Shown here in pieces: positions 25,427 through 34,142 of a DNA stretch of 64,000 bases. The position numbers and the translations under genes were made by a program. The first letter of the stretch is position 1, and each line of letters begins with the position of its first letter. Origin of the DNA: Tabrizicola sp. (GTDB lineage: Bacteria > Pseudomonadota > Alphaproteobacteria > Rhodobacterales > Rhodobacteraceae); contig NZ_JAUCZH010000001.1 in NCBI RefSeq assembly GCF_030373185.1, forward strand, positions 372,001 through 436,000. Direction: 5' to 3'. The notes beneath the pieces were generated by a model, which searched no databases, was not told where the DNA came from, and saw only the letters and a program-made list of their open reading frames with translations.

Positions 25427-26209
25427 ATGTTCGAAGGTTTCGACATCAACTTCATCATCTTCGGGGTCATGCCCTATGTTGCGCTGACGGTGTTCCTTGT
25501 CGGGTCCATCGCGCGCTACGAACGCGACCCCTTCACCTGGAAAAGCTCGTCCAGCCAGCTTTTGCGCAGCAAGCAGCTGATCTGGGGGTCGATCCTGTTC
25601 CACGTTGGCATCCTGACGGTCTTCTTTGGCCACCTTGTCGGCCTGTTCACCCCGGTCTGGGTGCTGGATGCGCTTGGCGTTCCCTACGGCCTCAAGCAAT
25701 GGATGGCGGTCCTGATCGGCGGCCCGGCGGGTCTTGCCGCGCTGATCGGGGGCACGATGCTGATCCACCGGCGTCTGACCGATCCACGGATCCGGGCCAC
25801 CTCGACCACGCTGGATATCCTGATCATGATCCTGATCTGGCTTCAGCTTGCAATCGGCCTTCTGACGATCACCCAGTCGCTGCAACACATGGACGGCGCC
25901 GAGATGATCCGCTTCATGGAATGGTCGCAAAGCGTGGTCACCTGGAACGTTAACGCCTGGGTCACGGTGGTTGACGTGCATTGGCTGTTCAAGCTGCACA
26001 TCTTCCTTGGGCTGATCATCACCATGCTGTTTCCCTTCACCCGGCTGGTGCATATCTGGTCCGGCTTTGCCGCGCCCTTCCGCTATCTTCTGACGCGGCC
26101 GGGCTATCAGATCGTGCGCTCACGCCGCCGCCCGCTGGAAGAACGACGCCGCGCCTATGACGCACGGCAGGGCAAGGCCGGCCCCAAAGCCACCACACCG
26201 GCGCAGTGA
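25427..26209 (+). CDS. narI: Respiratory nitrate reductase gamma subunit (cytochrome b)
   Basis: NarI (260 residues, about five helices) binds two b hemes and oxidises quinol at the periplasmic side. Histidines expected for heme ligation occur in LFHVGILTVFFGHL and in HWLFKLHIFLG. The C-terminal cytoplasmic tail has the usual RLVHIWSGFAAPFRYLLRP-like region. ATG 25427 follows an AGGAGCG site in the end of narJ. The following parvulin gene starts within or just after its stop. Confidence 0.96.
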   Translation: MFEGFDINFIIFGVMPYVALTVFLVGSIARYERDPFTWKSSSSQLLRSKQLIWGSILFHVGILTVFFGHLVGLFTPVWVLDALGVPYGLKQWMAVLIGGPAGLAALIGGTMLIHRRLTDPRIRATSTTLDILIMILIWLQLAIGLLTITQSLQHMDGAEMIRFMEWSQSVVTWNVNAWVTVVDVHWLFKLHIFLGLIITMLFPFTRLVHIWSGFAAPFRYLLTRPGYQIVRSRRRPLEERRRAYDARQGKAGPKATTPAQ

Positions 26210-27009
26210 GCAGCATGAACATGGCCCTTTTCCCCGATGTCGTCGTGAACGGCGAAACCATCCCCTCGGCGGCCATCGCCGCCGAGGCCCAGAACCACGC
26301 AGCCCCCAAGGACAAGCCCGGCATCGCCTGGCGCAAGGCGGCGCAGGCCCTGACGATCCGCGCCCTCTTGTTGCAAGAGGCGCGCAGACGCGGGGTTCTG
26401 GCCGACCCCGAGGAACTGGCCCCCGGCAGGGTCGAGACCGAGGACGAGGCACTGATCCGCGCCCTGCTGGACGAGGCGCTGACGATTGCGCCGGTCTCGG
26501 ATGCCGATGTGCGGGCAGAGTGGGCGAAAGGCCCGGAGCGGTTCCGCTCGGCCCCGCTTTGGGACGTGTCGCACATCCTGTGCGCCTGCGATCCGCGCGA
26601 CGATGCGGAGAGCGCGGTGGCCGAAGCCCGCGCCAAGGCGGTTCTGGCGCGGTTGGACGGTGACGCGAAAGGCTTTGCCTCAGCGGCGCGGGAAAGCGAT
26701 TGCGGATCGAAGGGGCAGGGCGGGCATCTGGGTCAGCTTGGCCCCGGTGACACCGTGCCGGAGTTCGAGGCGGCCCTGCGCAGCCTGTCCGAGGGTGCAA
26801 TGACGCCCGCGCCCATTCTGTCGCGACACGGCTGGCACATCATCCGGCTGAACGCCATTGCCCCCGGTCAGGTGCTGCCTTTTGACGGCGTTCGGCCGAT
26901 CATCGCGCAGGCGCTTGAAAAGGCGGCATGGGCGCGGGCCTCGCGTGCCTTCGTGGAGACGCTTGCTGAACGGGCGCAGATAACAGGCGCAAGTCTTGCG
27001 CCGATCTGA
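26206..27009 (+). CDS. Parvulin-type peptidyl-prolyl isomerase of the nar operon
   Basis: The 267-residue product has an N-terminal SurA/NifM-like helical part and a PpiC domain: LWDVSHILCACD, GSKGQGGHLGQLGPGDTVP and SRHGWHIIRLN. No signal peptide is seen, so it should be cytoplasmic like NifM. NifM-like genes sit after narGHJI in some denitrifiers, where they are thought to help fold the reductase. The start is uncertain: GTG 26206 overlaps the narI stop; ATG 26215 or 26221 are alternatives. Confidence 0.88.
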   Translation: MSSMNMALFPDVVVNGETIPSAAIAAEAQNHAAPKDKPGIAWRKAAQALTIRALLLQEARRRGVLADPEELAPGRVETEDEALIRALLDEALTIAPVSDADVRAEWAKGPERFRSAPLWDVSHILCACDPRDDAESAVAEARAKAVLARLDGDAKGFASAARESDCGSKGQGGHLGQLGPGDTVPEFEAALRSLSEGAMTPAPILSRHGWHIIRLNAIAPGQVLPFDGVRPIIAQALEKAAWARASRAFVETLAERAQITGASLAPI

Positions 27010-27029
27010 GCCAAGTTGGGGGGCGTGCC

Positions 27030-27599
27030 ATGAAACACTCGGATCCTTCGCGCCGTGGCAGCGGTGATGTCCCAGGAAGCCAGAGCATGGCTGCAAATCC
27101 CCTGGACGTCATCAGCGAAGACCACTTGCGCGAACGCCAGATCTGCGCGGCCATCGACGGGCTGGCAATGGCGGCCTTCCCAGATCGGCAGGCGGCTCAG
27201 ACAGTGCTTCGCTTTCTTGATGGGGAATTGAATGTGCATCTGCGTGATGAGGTTGAGGATCTGTTCCCCCTTCTGGCGCGGCGCTGCACCGCCGAGGATT
27301 CCATTGAAAGCACTATCGGCCGGATCAGGTCCGATCAGGATGAAGTGATCCGGCTGCTGCCGGAAGTGCGCGCGGTTCTGGCCGGTTGTCTTGTCAGCGG
27401 TCCGGGCCTGAGCGTCGAGGATCGCGCATTGTTGACCCTGTTCGCGGGGCGCGTGCGCCGCCATCTGGTCGCCGAAAACGCGATCCTGATCCCAATCGCC
27501 CGCGCCCGGCTGACCCGCTCCGATCTCCGGGTGCTTGCCAAGCGCATGCAGGTGCGGCGCGGGCTTTCCTCGATCCAGGAGACAGGCAATGCTGAATGA
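27030..27599 (+). CDS. Hemerythrin HHE-domain protein
   Basis: The 189-residue helical protein has histidine/acid motifs of the HHE fold: EDHLRERQ, NVHLRDEVEDLFP and RRHLVAENAILIP. Such proteins bind a diiron centre and are often linked to oxygen, NO or nitrite stress. It lies in the nar operon 20 bases after the parvulin gene and overlaps the carbonic anhydrase start by 11 bases. NO binding is inferred from context only. Confidence 0.82.
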   Translation: MKHSDPSRRGSGDVPGSQSMAANPLDVISEDHLRERQICAAIDGLAMAAFPDRQAAQTVLRFLDGELNVHLRDEVEDLFPLLARRCTAEDSIESTIGRIRSDQDEVIRLLPEVRAVLAGCLVSGPGLSVEDRALLTLFAGRVRRHLVAENAILIPIARARLTRSDLRVLAKRMQVRRGLSSIQETGNAE

Positions 27600-28221
27600 T
27601 ATTTTGGCACGCAACCTCGCGTGGTCGGAACAACGCCACGCCGAAGAACCGGATTATTTCACCCGCCTTGCCGCCCTTCAGGCCCCGGAGTTCTTCTGGA
27701 TCGGCTGTTCGGACAGCCGGGTGCCGGCCAATGTGGTTGCGGGCCTCGATCCGGGCGAGGTCTTCGTCCATCGCAACGTGGCCAACATCATCCATTCCTC
27801 GGACATGAACCTGCTGTCGGCTCTGGAATTTGCAGTCGATGCGCTGAAGGTGCGTGAGATCATCGTCTGTGGTCATTACGGCTGTGGCGGGGTGCGGGCC
27901 GCGACGGAGGATCTTCCACATGGTCTGGCCGATCACTGGCTGGAGCCGATCCGCCGCCTCGCCCGAGGCTACGCGGTCGATCTTGGGCGCGAGCCCGACC
28001 TTGAGGCAAAGCGCGACCGGCTGGCCGAGTTGAACGTGGTCGAAGGGGTCCGGCGCGTTTGCGAGACACCAATCCTGCAAAAGGCATGGCGGCGTGGAGC
28101 AGATATTCGCGTGCATGGCCTGATCTACGGCCTGAAGGACGGGCGCCTGCGCGACCTCGATTGCAGCATCGGTCCCGGACACTTCCAAGCCGAGACCTTC
28201 GAAAAGGAAGCCGCACAATGA
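27589..28221 (+). CDS. can: Beta-carbonic anhydrase
   Basis: The 210-residue enzyme interconverts CO2 and bicarbonate. Zinc ligands are visible: C and D-R of IGCSDSRVPAN, and H and C of CGHYGCGGV. Start ATG 27589 gives the family N terminus MLNDILARNLAWSE and overlaps the hemerythrin gene. It is unusual to find it inside a nitrate reductase operon; it overlaps moeA by four bases, so it seems a true operon member. Confidence 0.93.
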   Translation: MLNDILARNLAWSEQRHAEEPDYFTRLAALQAPEFFWIGCSDSRVPANVVAGLDPGEVFVHRNVANIIHSSDMNLLSALEFAVDALKVREIIVCGHYGCGGVRAATEDLPHGLADHWLEPIRRLARGYAVDLGREPDLEAKRDRLAELNVVEGVRRVCETPILQKAWRRGADIRVHGLIYGLKDGRLRDLDCSIGPGHFQAETFEKEAAQ

Positions 28222-29498
28222 CGATACATCAGACCATTGCCGCACAGGGCTGTGGCTGCGACCAGCGGGACGGTCTTCATGCCCTGATCAGCATCGACGA
28301 AGCCATTGCCCTGATTGCAGCGCATGCCGCGCCGGTCGGCAGGACCAAGGCGGTGTCGTTGGACAGTGCTTTCGGCCGCATCCTTGCCCGACCAGTCCGG
28401 TCCCGGTCCATGGTGCCTGCTTTTGACAACGCGGCCATGGATGGCTACGCGGTCGCAACCCCTTCGCTGACCGGAAACGGGCCGTGGGTGCTGGGCGTGG
28501 TTGCGCGCGTGCCTGCAGGCCGGGCAATTCCCAAGGCCCTGTCCGGCGCAACAGCCGTCCGCATTTTCACTGGCGCACCGCTTCCCGACGGTGCGGACGC
28601 CGTCGTGATGCAGGAAGAGGTCGTCCGTGAAGGTGATGTCATCCGACTTCTCCACCGTCCGGAGCCGGGCCTGAACATACGGCGGGCCGGAAGCGATATT
28701 GCAAAGGGAACCCCTATTCTGAACCCGGGCCAAAGGCTTGGACCAAGGGAGATTGCTGCCTGCGCAGCGTCGGGCGCCGGTATCCTCCGGATCCGCCCTC
28801 GGGTGCGTGTGGCGCTTCTTGTGACCGGCGACGAGGTGCGAAAGTCCGGTGGTGCGCGCAAGGCCGCACAGATCTGGGACGTGAACACGCCAATGCTGGC
28901 CGCAGCGCTGGCGGCCGCCGGTGCGGACATCGTCGCAACCGCGCATGGTGCCGACAATCGGGGGGATCTCGTCCGGCAACTGGGCGACATGGCGGGACTG
29001 GCTGACCTTGTCGTCACCACTGGCGGTATCTCGGTTGGGGAAGAAGACCATGTGAAGCCTGCCTTCGCCGAAATGGGTGGTGAAACCCTTTTCAGCGGTG
29101 TGGCGATCAAGCCGGGCAAGCCGGTCAGCTTTGGGCGGCTTGGAAAGACGTTTTGGCTCGGACTGCCCGGCAATCCGCTTTCGGCCTTCGTCACATGGCA
29201 GGTCTTCGGCATGGCGCTGATTCGTGGACTTGCGGGTGAAACCGCCTGCCCACCTGCCAGACGCCATGTCGTCACACTGGCCGCCATCCGGCGAAAGCCG
29301 GGACGCTGCGAGTTCAGACCCGCCACGCTTGCAGGCTTTGATTGCCATGGCCGCGAGGTTGTCAGCTTCGAGGACGCCACCCATTCGTCCCGCGTCGGGC
29401 GCCTTCCCATGGCCGACGGGTTGATCTTGCTGCCTGCCGACGCCGATACCCTGCCAGAGGGCGCGCTGGTCGAATTTCAACCCTTCTGCCAATCCTGA
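28218..29498 (+). CDS. moeA: Molybdopterin molybdenumtransferase
   Basis: MoeA (426 residues) inserts molybdate into adenylylated molybdopterin, giving the cofactor that NarG needs. Motifs seen are DNAAMDGYA, ALLVTGDEV, TTGGISVGEEDHVK and WLGLPGNPLSAFVT. Start ATG 28218 overlaps the carbonic anhydrase stop. The N terminus carries an extra CGCDQRDGLH stretch before the normal start of the family. Placement suggests a nar-dedicated copy. Confidence 0.95.
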   Translation: MTIHQTIAAQGCGCDQRDGLHALISIDEAIALIAAHAAPVGRTKAVSLDSAFGRILARPVRSRSMVPAFDNAAMDGYAVATPSLTGNGPWVLGVVARVPAGRAIPKALSGATAVRIFTGAPLPDGADAVVMQEEVVREGDVIRLLHRPEPGLNIRRAGSDIAKGTPILNPGQRLGPREIAACAASGAGILRIRPRVRVALLVTGDEVRKSGGARKAAQIWDVNTPMLAAALAAAGADIVATAHGADNRGDLVRQLGDMAGLADLVVTTGGISVGEEDHVKPAFAEMGGETLFSGVAIKPGKPVSFGRLGKTFWLGLPGNPLSAFVTWQVFGMALIRGLAGETACPPARRHVVTLAAIRRKPGRCEFRPATLAGFDCHGREVVSFEDATHSSRVGRLPMADGLILLPADADTLPEGALVEFQPFCQS

Positions 29499-29509
29499 GG
29501 ATGCCAGAC

Positions 29510-30046
29510 ATGAAACTTGCCTACACGATGGCGCCAGGGCGCGGCGATACGGATCTGGTTCTTCACGGCTTGTCTGCCGATCTTGCTGCCCGTGGTCTCA
29601 GATGCTGCGGGACCGTCCAGATCAACAGCGCCAAGCACAGGAATGGCGACGCAGATACAGGCCCCTGCGACATGGATGTCCGGGTTTTGCCAGGCGGCCC
29701 TGTTCTGCGCATCAGTCAGGATCTTGGTCCGCAGGCAAGAGGCTGCCGGCTCGACCCGGCCGCGCTTGAGGCGGCTGTGGCTTTGGTCGCGGCGGGCCTT
29801 GCATCCGGTGCTGACCTGCTGATCATCAACAAGTTCGGCAAGCACGAAGCCGAAGGACGGGGGTTTCGTGACGTGATTGCCGAAGCGGTCGCCATGGATA
29901 TTCCCGTTCTGGTCGGCCTCAACGCGCTGAACCTTCAAGCCTTCAAGACCTTTGCGGCAGGCATGGCAATCCAGTTGCCGCCTGAACCCGCCGCGCTGAA
30001 GGCATGGGTGGACAGGGTTACCGCGACAGTGGTGGAACCGGCCTGA
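29510..30046 (+). CDS. DUF2478 family protein
   Basis: The 178-residue protein has the DUF2478 pattern: N-terminal MKLAYTMAPGRGDTD, CDMDVRVLPGGPVLRISQ, ARGCRLDPAALE, LLIINKFGKHEAEGRGFRD and VPVLVGLNALN-like. It looks like a P-loop-type nucleotide-binding protein, and relatives are often coded near molybdenum uptake or cofactor genes. It is the last gene of the nar unit, 11 bases after moeA. Function is unknown; a link to Mo cofactor supply is inferred. Confidence 0.82.
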   Translation: MKLAYTMAPGRGDTDLVLHGLSADLAARGLRCCGTVQINSAKHRNGDADTGPCDMDVRVLPGGPVLRISQDLGPQARGCRLDPAALEAAVALVAAGLASGADLLIINKFGKHEAEGRGFRDVIAEAVAMDIPVLVGLNALNLQAFKTFAAGMAIQLPPEPAALKAWVDRVTATVVEPA

Positions 30047-30102
30047 ACCCGGCCGGCATTGGCGATCCTGTCGCCTTGCCACGTTATCTTCTTTCCAAAA
30101 CG

Positions 30103-30128
30103 AAAAAAGGGCCGGGAAATCCCGGCCC
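30103..30128 (-). terminator. Rho-independent terminator downstream of the DUF1127 gene
   Basis: Perfect 8-bp stem GGGCCGGG / CCCGGCCC with an AAAT loop. On the minus strand it is followed by TTTTTT. It may also block the nar transcript from the other side. Confidence 0.85.
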
Positions 30129-30156
30129 AGTCAGGGGAAAGCGGTGAGGCTGGCGC

Positions 30157-30399
30157 TCAGGGCTGCCAGAAAGTCTTGGCGCATTCGTGGTCAACCTCTG
30201 CGCTGGTTAGGCCGATGTCTTTCAGCAGATGGGGGTCAAGCCGGGCCAGAAACGCGCGGTCGCGACGGCGGGCCAGCGCTGTGGTCAGGGTCGCCGACAA
30301 GGCCGCAAGTCCGCGCAAGGGCTGCATGCCACGGACAAGCGATTGGTGCGCCGTTGCGCGGTTGCCATTGCCTGAAAAGCGGGTGCTGGAGTGGGGCAT
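30157..30399 (-). CDS. DUF1127 domain protein
   Basis: An 80-residue basic protein ending in the DUF1127 motif: LARLDPHLLKDIGLTSAEVDHE and a final FWQP. Small proteins of this type are common in Rhodobacterales; some bind RNA and affect phosphate or RNA metabolism. ATG 30399 has AGGAGG seven bases upstream; the longer frame starting at 30453 lacks one. It is divergent from a MocR-type gene with a shared, repeat-containing promoter region. Confidence 0.85.
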   Translation of the reverse strand: MPHSSTRFSGNGNRATAHQSLVRGMQPLRGLAALSATLTTALARRRDRAFLARLDPHLLKDIGLTSAEVDHECAKTFWQP

Positions 30400-30416
30400 T
30401 GCTGCCTCCTGTGATT

Positions 30417-30504
30417 TTGTATTGATACAATGGATCGATTTGCGTAGATACAAACTATCAATTTCACCGAATGAGTCGCCAGAGGTTTATTGTGACAGAT
30501 ACAA
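30417..30504. promoter_or_regulatory. Repeated GATACAA sites, candidate MocR operators
   Basis: GATACAA occurs three times in direct orientation at 30424-30430, 30447-30453 and 30498-30504. The first is also the right arm of an inverted repeat, TTGTAT-TG-ATACAA (30417-30430). The sites lie between the divergent DUF1127 and MocR-type genes, with the third at the start of the latter. Direct repeats are usual for MocR/GntR regulators. Confidence 0.5.
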
Positions 30505-31895
30505 ATTGGGCGCCTGATCTGACTCAATTCCCCGGGCCGAAGTACCTTGGACTGAGCCGCGCCTTGCGTGACGCGATCCGCAACGGTGATCTGCCGCCGA
30601 ATTCGCAGCTTCCTACGGTGCGAGATCTGGCATGGCGGCTGCACCTGACGCCGGGAACCGTGGCGCGTGCCTACCAATTGGCCACGCAAGAGGGGCTTTT
30701 GGCGGCAACTGTCGGGCGCGGTACCTTTGTGGCGGCACAATCGCCCCGGCTTGGCCCGACCCAACCTTTGTATACCGAGCGGATCACGGGCGGCACGACC
30801 GGTCTTGTCGATCTGCGTCCACCGCAGGTGCCGGAAGTCGGGCAGGCCGGGGCGTTTCGGGCCGCCCTTCTGGACATGGCGGCGCAAACTGACACGGGCT
30901 GGCTTGATTATACCAGCCAGCTTGGCGAGGCTGCCTTGCGGGCCGAGATCGTCGGCTGGATGGGCGACCGCATCCTTGGGCCGATCGGGCCAGAGGATGT
31001 GGCGTTGACCCATGGCGGGCAAAACGCGATCAGCCTGATCTTCGATTGCTGCCTGCGCGGCGAACGTCCGGCGGTGCTGATCGAGGAACTGGCCTATCCC
31101 GGCTTTCGCTATGCCGCCCGGGCCGCCCGCGCCGAAGTGGTGCCGGTCGAGATTGACGATCAGGGGGTGGTGCCCGCCGCGCTGGAGGCCGCCTGTCGCC
31201 GCCATGGCGCACAGGTTCTGTGTCTGACGACCGAAGCGCAGAACCCGACAACCGGCCGGATGCCGGTCAGGCGACGGCAAGAGATTGCTGAAATCGCAAG
31301 GGCTTATGACCTTCAAGTGCTGGAAGATGACTGCTATTCGGTGGCCGAGACTGACATCCCCAGCTTGCGCGCCTTGGCACCGGAACGGGTCTGGCTGGTC
31401 GGCTCGGTGTCAAAGACCATCTCGGCGGCGCTCCGCTTTGGCTATGTGATCTGCCCGGCGGGAATGGGCGAGGCGGGGCGTCTGACTGCGCAGCACGGCT
31501 TCTTTGCGCTGTCGCGCCCAGTGTCCGACCTGATGCTGCACCTGTTCCGCTCTGGCGCCGCCGCCGAGATCAAGGCCCGGGTGCAGGCCGAGTTTGCCGA
31601 GCGGCTACAACTTTTGGTCAATCTGCTGGGGGCCTATGACCTTGGTTGGCAGCCGGGGGTGCCTTTTGTCTGGCTGCGGATGCCTTTGGGCTGGCGGGCT
31701 TCTACCTTCGTTCGGATGGCCGAGGCGCGGGGGGTGCTGGTCCGGTCGGCTGACGAATATGCGCTGGTGCATGGCCGCGCACCGAATGCGGTGCGGATCG
31801 CCATTGCCGGGAACCTGTCGCGCGAGGGGTTTGAAGCGGCAATGCGGACCCTTGCCGATCTTCTGGCACGCCCGCCGTCTGACCTTTCGGTCTGA
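30471..31895 (+). CDS. MocR-type regulator: GntR helix-turn-helix fused to aminotransferase domain
   Basis: The 474-residue protein has an N-terminal GntR winged helix (LPTVRDLAWRLHLTPGTVARAY) and a PLP-dependent fold-type I aminotransferase domain: LTTEAQNPTTGR and the PLP lysine in VGSVSKTISAALRFGY. PdxR/GabR/TauR are relatives, so it probably senses an amine or PLP. ATG 30471 has no clear ribosome-binding site; GTG 30492, with AGAGG upstream, is an equally good start. Target genes are not clear; the DUF1127 gene is divergent. Confidence 0.88.
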   Translation: MSRQRFIVTDTNWAPDLTQFPGPKYLGLSRALRDAIRNGDLPPNSQLPTVRDLAWRLHLTPGTVARAYQLATQEGLLAATVGRGTFVAAQSPRLGPTQPLYTERITGGTTGLVDLRPPQVPEVGQAGAFRAALLDMAAQTDTGWLDYTSQLGEAALRAEIVGWMGDRILGPIGPEDVALTHGGQNAISLIFDCCLRGERPAVLIEELAYPGFRYAARAARAEVVPVEIDDQGVVPAALEAACRRHGAQVLCLTTEAQNPTTGRMPVRRRQEIAEIARAYDLQVLEDDCYSVAETDIPSLRALAPERVWLVGSVSKTISAALRFGYVICPAGMGEAGRLTAQHGFFALSRPVSDLMLHLFRSGAAAEIKARVQAEFAERLQLLVNLLGAYDLGWQPGVPFVWLRMPLGWRASTFVRMAEARGVLVRSADEYALVHGRAPNAVRIAIAGNLSREGFEAAMRTLADLLARPPSDLSV

Positions 31896-32058
31896 CGCGT
31901 CGGCCAGATGTGCAACACAGAGGCGCCGTCAGGGCAGGCAAACCCCACCTGTTGCATAAGAGACTCGATCACGCGGAATTGCCAAGGGTGGGAGTTGACC
32001 GAAGCCCCTGACGTGACGGAAGCTTTCCGGCAGAGCAGAACAACAAGAGAGCCCGAAA

Positions 32059-32319
32059 ATGGGACAGCAATCGACCTTTCACGCGCCGCATGGCGGCGCG
32101 GATTTCCTTGGCTGGCGGAAAACCCGCGCCGGAGCTACCGAGATTGTCTATGACGATGGCGTGACGCGGCGGATGATCTGGCGCGTGGCCTCCAGCGATC
32201 CGTCCGAAGCACGGATTTCCGAGGCGCTTCGAGTGGCTGTCGGAGCCTTGCGCGTTGTGCCGACGCTTTATGACGAGCTGAAGAAGCGGGCAATCGCCAT
32301 CGAACGGATTGCAGGCTGA
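32059..32319 (+). CDS. Hypothetical protein, 86 residues
   Basis: A short hydrophilic protein (GWRKTRAGATEIVYDDG, then RMIWRVASSDPSEARIS) without signal peptide or membrane helix. I do not recognise a family. It is isolated between the MocR-type gene and the polyamine-type transporter, 163 bp after the former and 144 bp before the latter. Codon use looks like its neighbours, and no overlapping better frame exists. Confidence 0.5.
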   Translation: MGQQSTFHAPHGGADFLGWRKTRAGATEIVYDDGVTRRMIWRVASSDPSEARISEALRVAVGALRVVPTLYDELKKRAIAIERIAG

Positions 32320-32407
32320 TCCTTTTCTCGCCTGTCGCGCCTTGATGATGGTTGATTTGGCTGGAGGCCTCTGACCCTCTTGCGTTGGCCCCGGTGATGG
32401 GGCAGGA

Positions 32408-32417
32408 TTTGATCAAA
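32408..32417. promoter_or_regulatory. Palindrome TTTGATCAAA upstream of potBCA-like operon
   Basis: A perfect 10-bp palindrome 46 bp upstream of the first permease start. Palindromes like this occur ahead of alphaproteobacterial solute-uptake operons and could bind a GntR- or LacI-type regulator. Support is limited to symmetry and position. Confidence 0.3.
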
Positions 32418-32463
32418 CGACAAGAAGGCCGGCGCAACCAAGCACGGCATCGCAGGGGGAAAG

Positions 32464-33336
32464 ATGGCTGAGACGCCTAGCTCCGAGGCCAAGGCTGGCC
32501 TTAAACTGGTCAGCCCGACAGCGATCTACGCGATCTTGCTGCTTGCGGCGCCGCTTGCCACCGTCTTGCTATATTCGGTGCTGACCGACGGCCAGAACCG
32601 GATCATCTGGGACTTTACCCTTTCGAACTATGTCGAGGTCTGGACCGGCAAGGTCTATCAGGCGATCATGCTGCGGTCGCTTACCGTGTCGATGCTGGTG
32701 ACGCTGGTCACCGTGGTCATCGCCTTTCCCATCGCCTACTTCGTCAGCTTCCACGTGGCCCCGTCACGCAAGGCGTTGTGGCTTTTCCTGATCACGATCC
32801 CGTTCTGGACCAGCTATCTGATCCGGGTGTTCCTGTGGAAGGTTATCCTTGGCTACAATGGGGTGGTGAACTCGGGCCTTCTGACCGTCGGGATCATTGA
32901 CGAGCCGTTGCAGTGGATCAACTACAACGTCGGCGCGCTGGTGGTGACGCTGGCACATGCCTACGCCCCCTTTGCGATCCTGCCGATCTTCGTGGCACTG
33001 GAAAAGATCGACCGCAGCCTGTTGGAGGCCGGGCAGGATCTTGGTGAATCCCGGCTGCGCACCTTCTGGCGGGTAACGCTGCCCCTGGCGATGCCGGGGG
33101 TGATTGCCGCCACGTTGATCGTGTTCATCCCCACCATAGGTGATTATGTGACGCCGGACCTGATCGGGGGTGGCAAGCTGCCGATGATTGCCAACATGAT
33201 CGAAGTGAAAATGCTGAAGCAGAATGACAAGGCGGTCGGATCGGCGATTGCGGTCAGCGCCATGGTGATCGTGGCGGTCATTACCCTGATATTCCTGTTC
33301 ATGAACAGACGGTTCCTGCGGGGGAATGCACGATGA
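32464..33336 (+). CDS. potB: Polyamine-type ABC transporter permease (PotB-like)
   Basis: The 290-residue inner-membrane protein has six helices, the EAA loop EAGQDLGESRLRTFWRVTLPLAMPG and PTIGDYVTPDLIGG, all typical of PotB/PotH permeases. With the next two genes it forms an import system for a spermidine/putrescine-like cation. The stop overlaps the second permease start by four bases. No binding protein gene is adjacent, so substrate is uncertain. Confidence 0.88.
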   Translation: MAETPSSEAKAGLKLVSPTAIYAILLLAAPLATVLLYSVLTDGQNRIIWDFTLSNYVEVWTGKVYQAIMLRSLTVSMLVTLVTVVIAFPIAYFVSFHVAPSRKALWLFLITIPFWTSYLIRVFLWKVILGYNGVVNSGLLTVGIIDEPLQWINYNVGALVVTLAHAYAPFAILPIFVALEKIDRSLLEAGQDLGESRLRTFWRVTLPLAMPGVIAATLIVFIPTIGDYVTPDLIGGGKLPMIANMIEVKMLKQNDKAVGSAIAVSAMVIVAVITLIFLFMNRRFLRGNAR

Positions 33337-34142
33337 ACAAGGCTGGCGGGTTGCGCCTTTACGCGATCATCTACCTGATCTTCCTTTATGCGCCGATCAT
33401 CCTTCTGCCGATGTTCGCCTTCAACAACTCCAAGGTCATCGCCTTTCCCCTGTCGGGCTTCACCACCGAATGGTTCAGCCAGATGTGGGCTGATGTGCAG
33501 TTGTTCCGGTCACTGAAGAACTCGATGATCGTATCGGTCAGCACCGCGATTCTGGCCACGACACTGGGTATCTTCGCTGCCCGCGCCTCCACGCGCTACG
33601 CGTTTCCAGGCAAGGCAGGGATCATGGGGCTGGTAATGCTGCCGCTGGTCCTGCCCGAGATGATCGTGGCGATGTCGCTTCTGGTGGTTCTCTTGGCCAT
33701 CGGGGTGCCGCTGTCGATCTTCACGATCATCCTTGGCCATGTGCTGATCTGCACGCCCTTTGCGGTGGCGATCCTGTCGTCTGCCTTCCAGTCGCTGGAC
33801 CGCAGCCTTGAGGAAGCGGCCTATGATCTGGGTGAGACGCCCTTGTCCACGTTCCGCCTGATCGTGCTGCCGCTGGTGATGCCGGGGATCATCTCGTCGC
33901 TCCTGATCTGCTTTACCATCAGCCTCGACGAATTCATCATCGCCTACTTCCTTGGCGGCACCGAAACCCCGCTGTCCGCCTATATCTACGGCCAGTTCCG
34001 CTTCCCGGCCCGGGTGCCGGCCATGCTGGCACTGGGAACGATCCTTGTGGGCGTATCGGTTCTGCTGCTTGCCCTTGCTGAATATTTCCGCCGCCGCGGC
34101 ATCGCAAAGACCGGTGGCAAGGATACCGGAGGCTTCCTGTGA
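33333..34142 (+). CDS. potC: Polyamine-type ABC transporter permease (PotC-like)
   Basis: The 269-residue partner permease has six helices and the EAA loop EEAAYDLGETPLSTFRLIVLPLVMPG. TISLDEFIIAYFLGG is typical of PotC/PotI. It overlaps both neighbours by four bases, so the three genes form one coupled unit. Confidence 0.88.
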   Translation: MNKAGGLRLYAIIYLIFLYAPIILLPMFAFNNSKVIAFPLSGFTTEWFSQMWADVQLFRSLKNSMIVSVSTAILATTLGIFAARASTRYAFPGKAGIMGLVMLPLVLPEMIVAMSLLVVLLAIGVPLSIFTIILGHVLICTPFAVAILSSAFQSLDRSLEEAAYDLGETPLSTFRLIVLPLVMPGIISSLLICFTISLDEFIIAYFLGGTETPLSAYIYGQFRFPARVPAMLALGTILVGVSVLLLALAEYFRRRGIAKTGGKDTGGFL

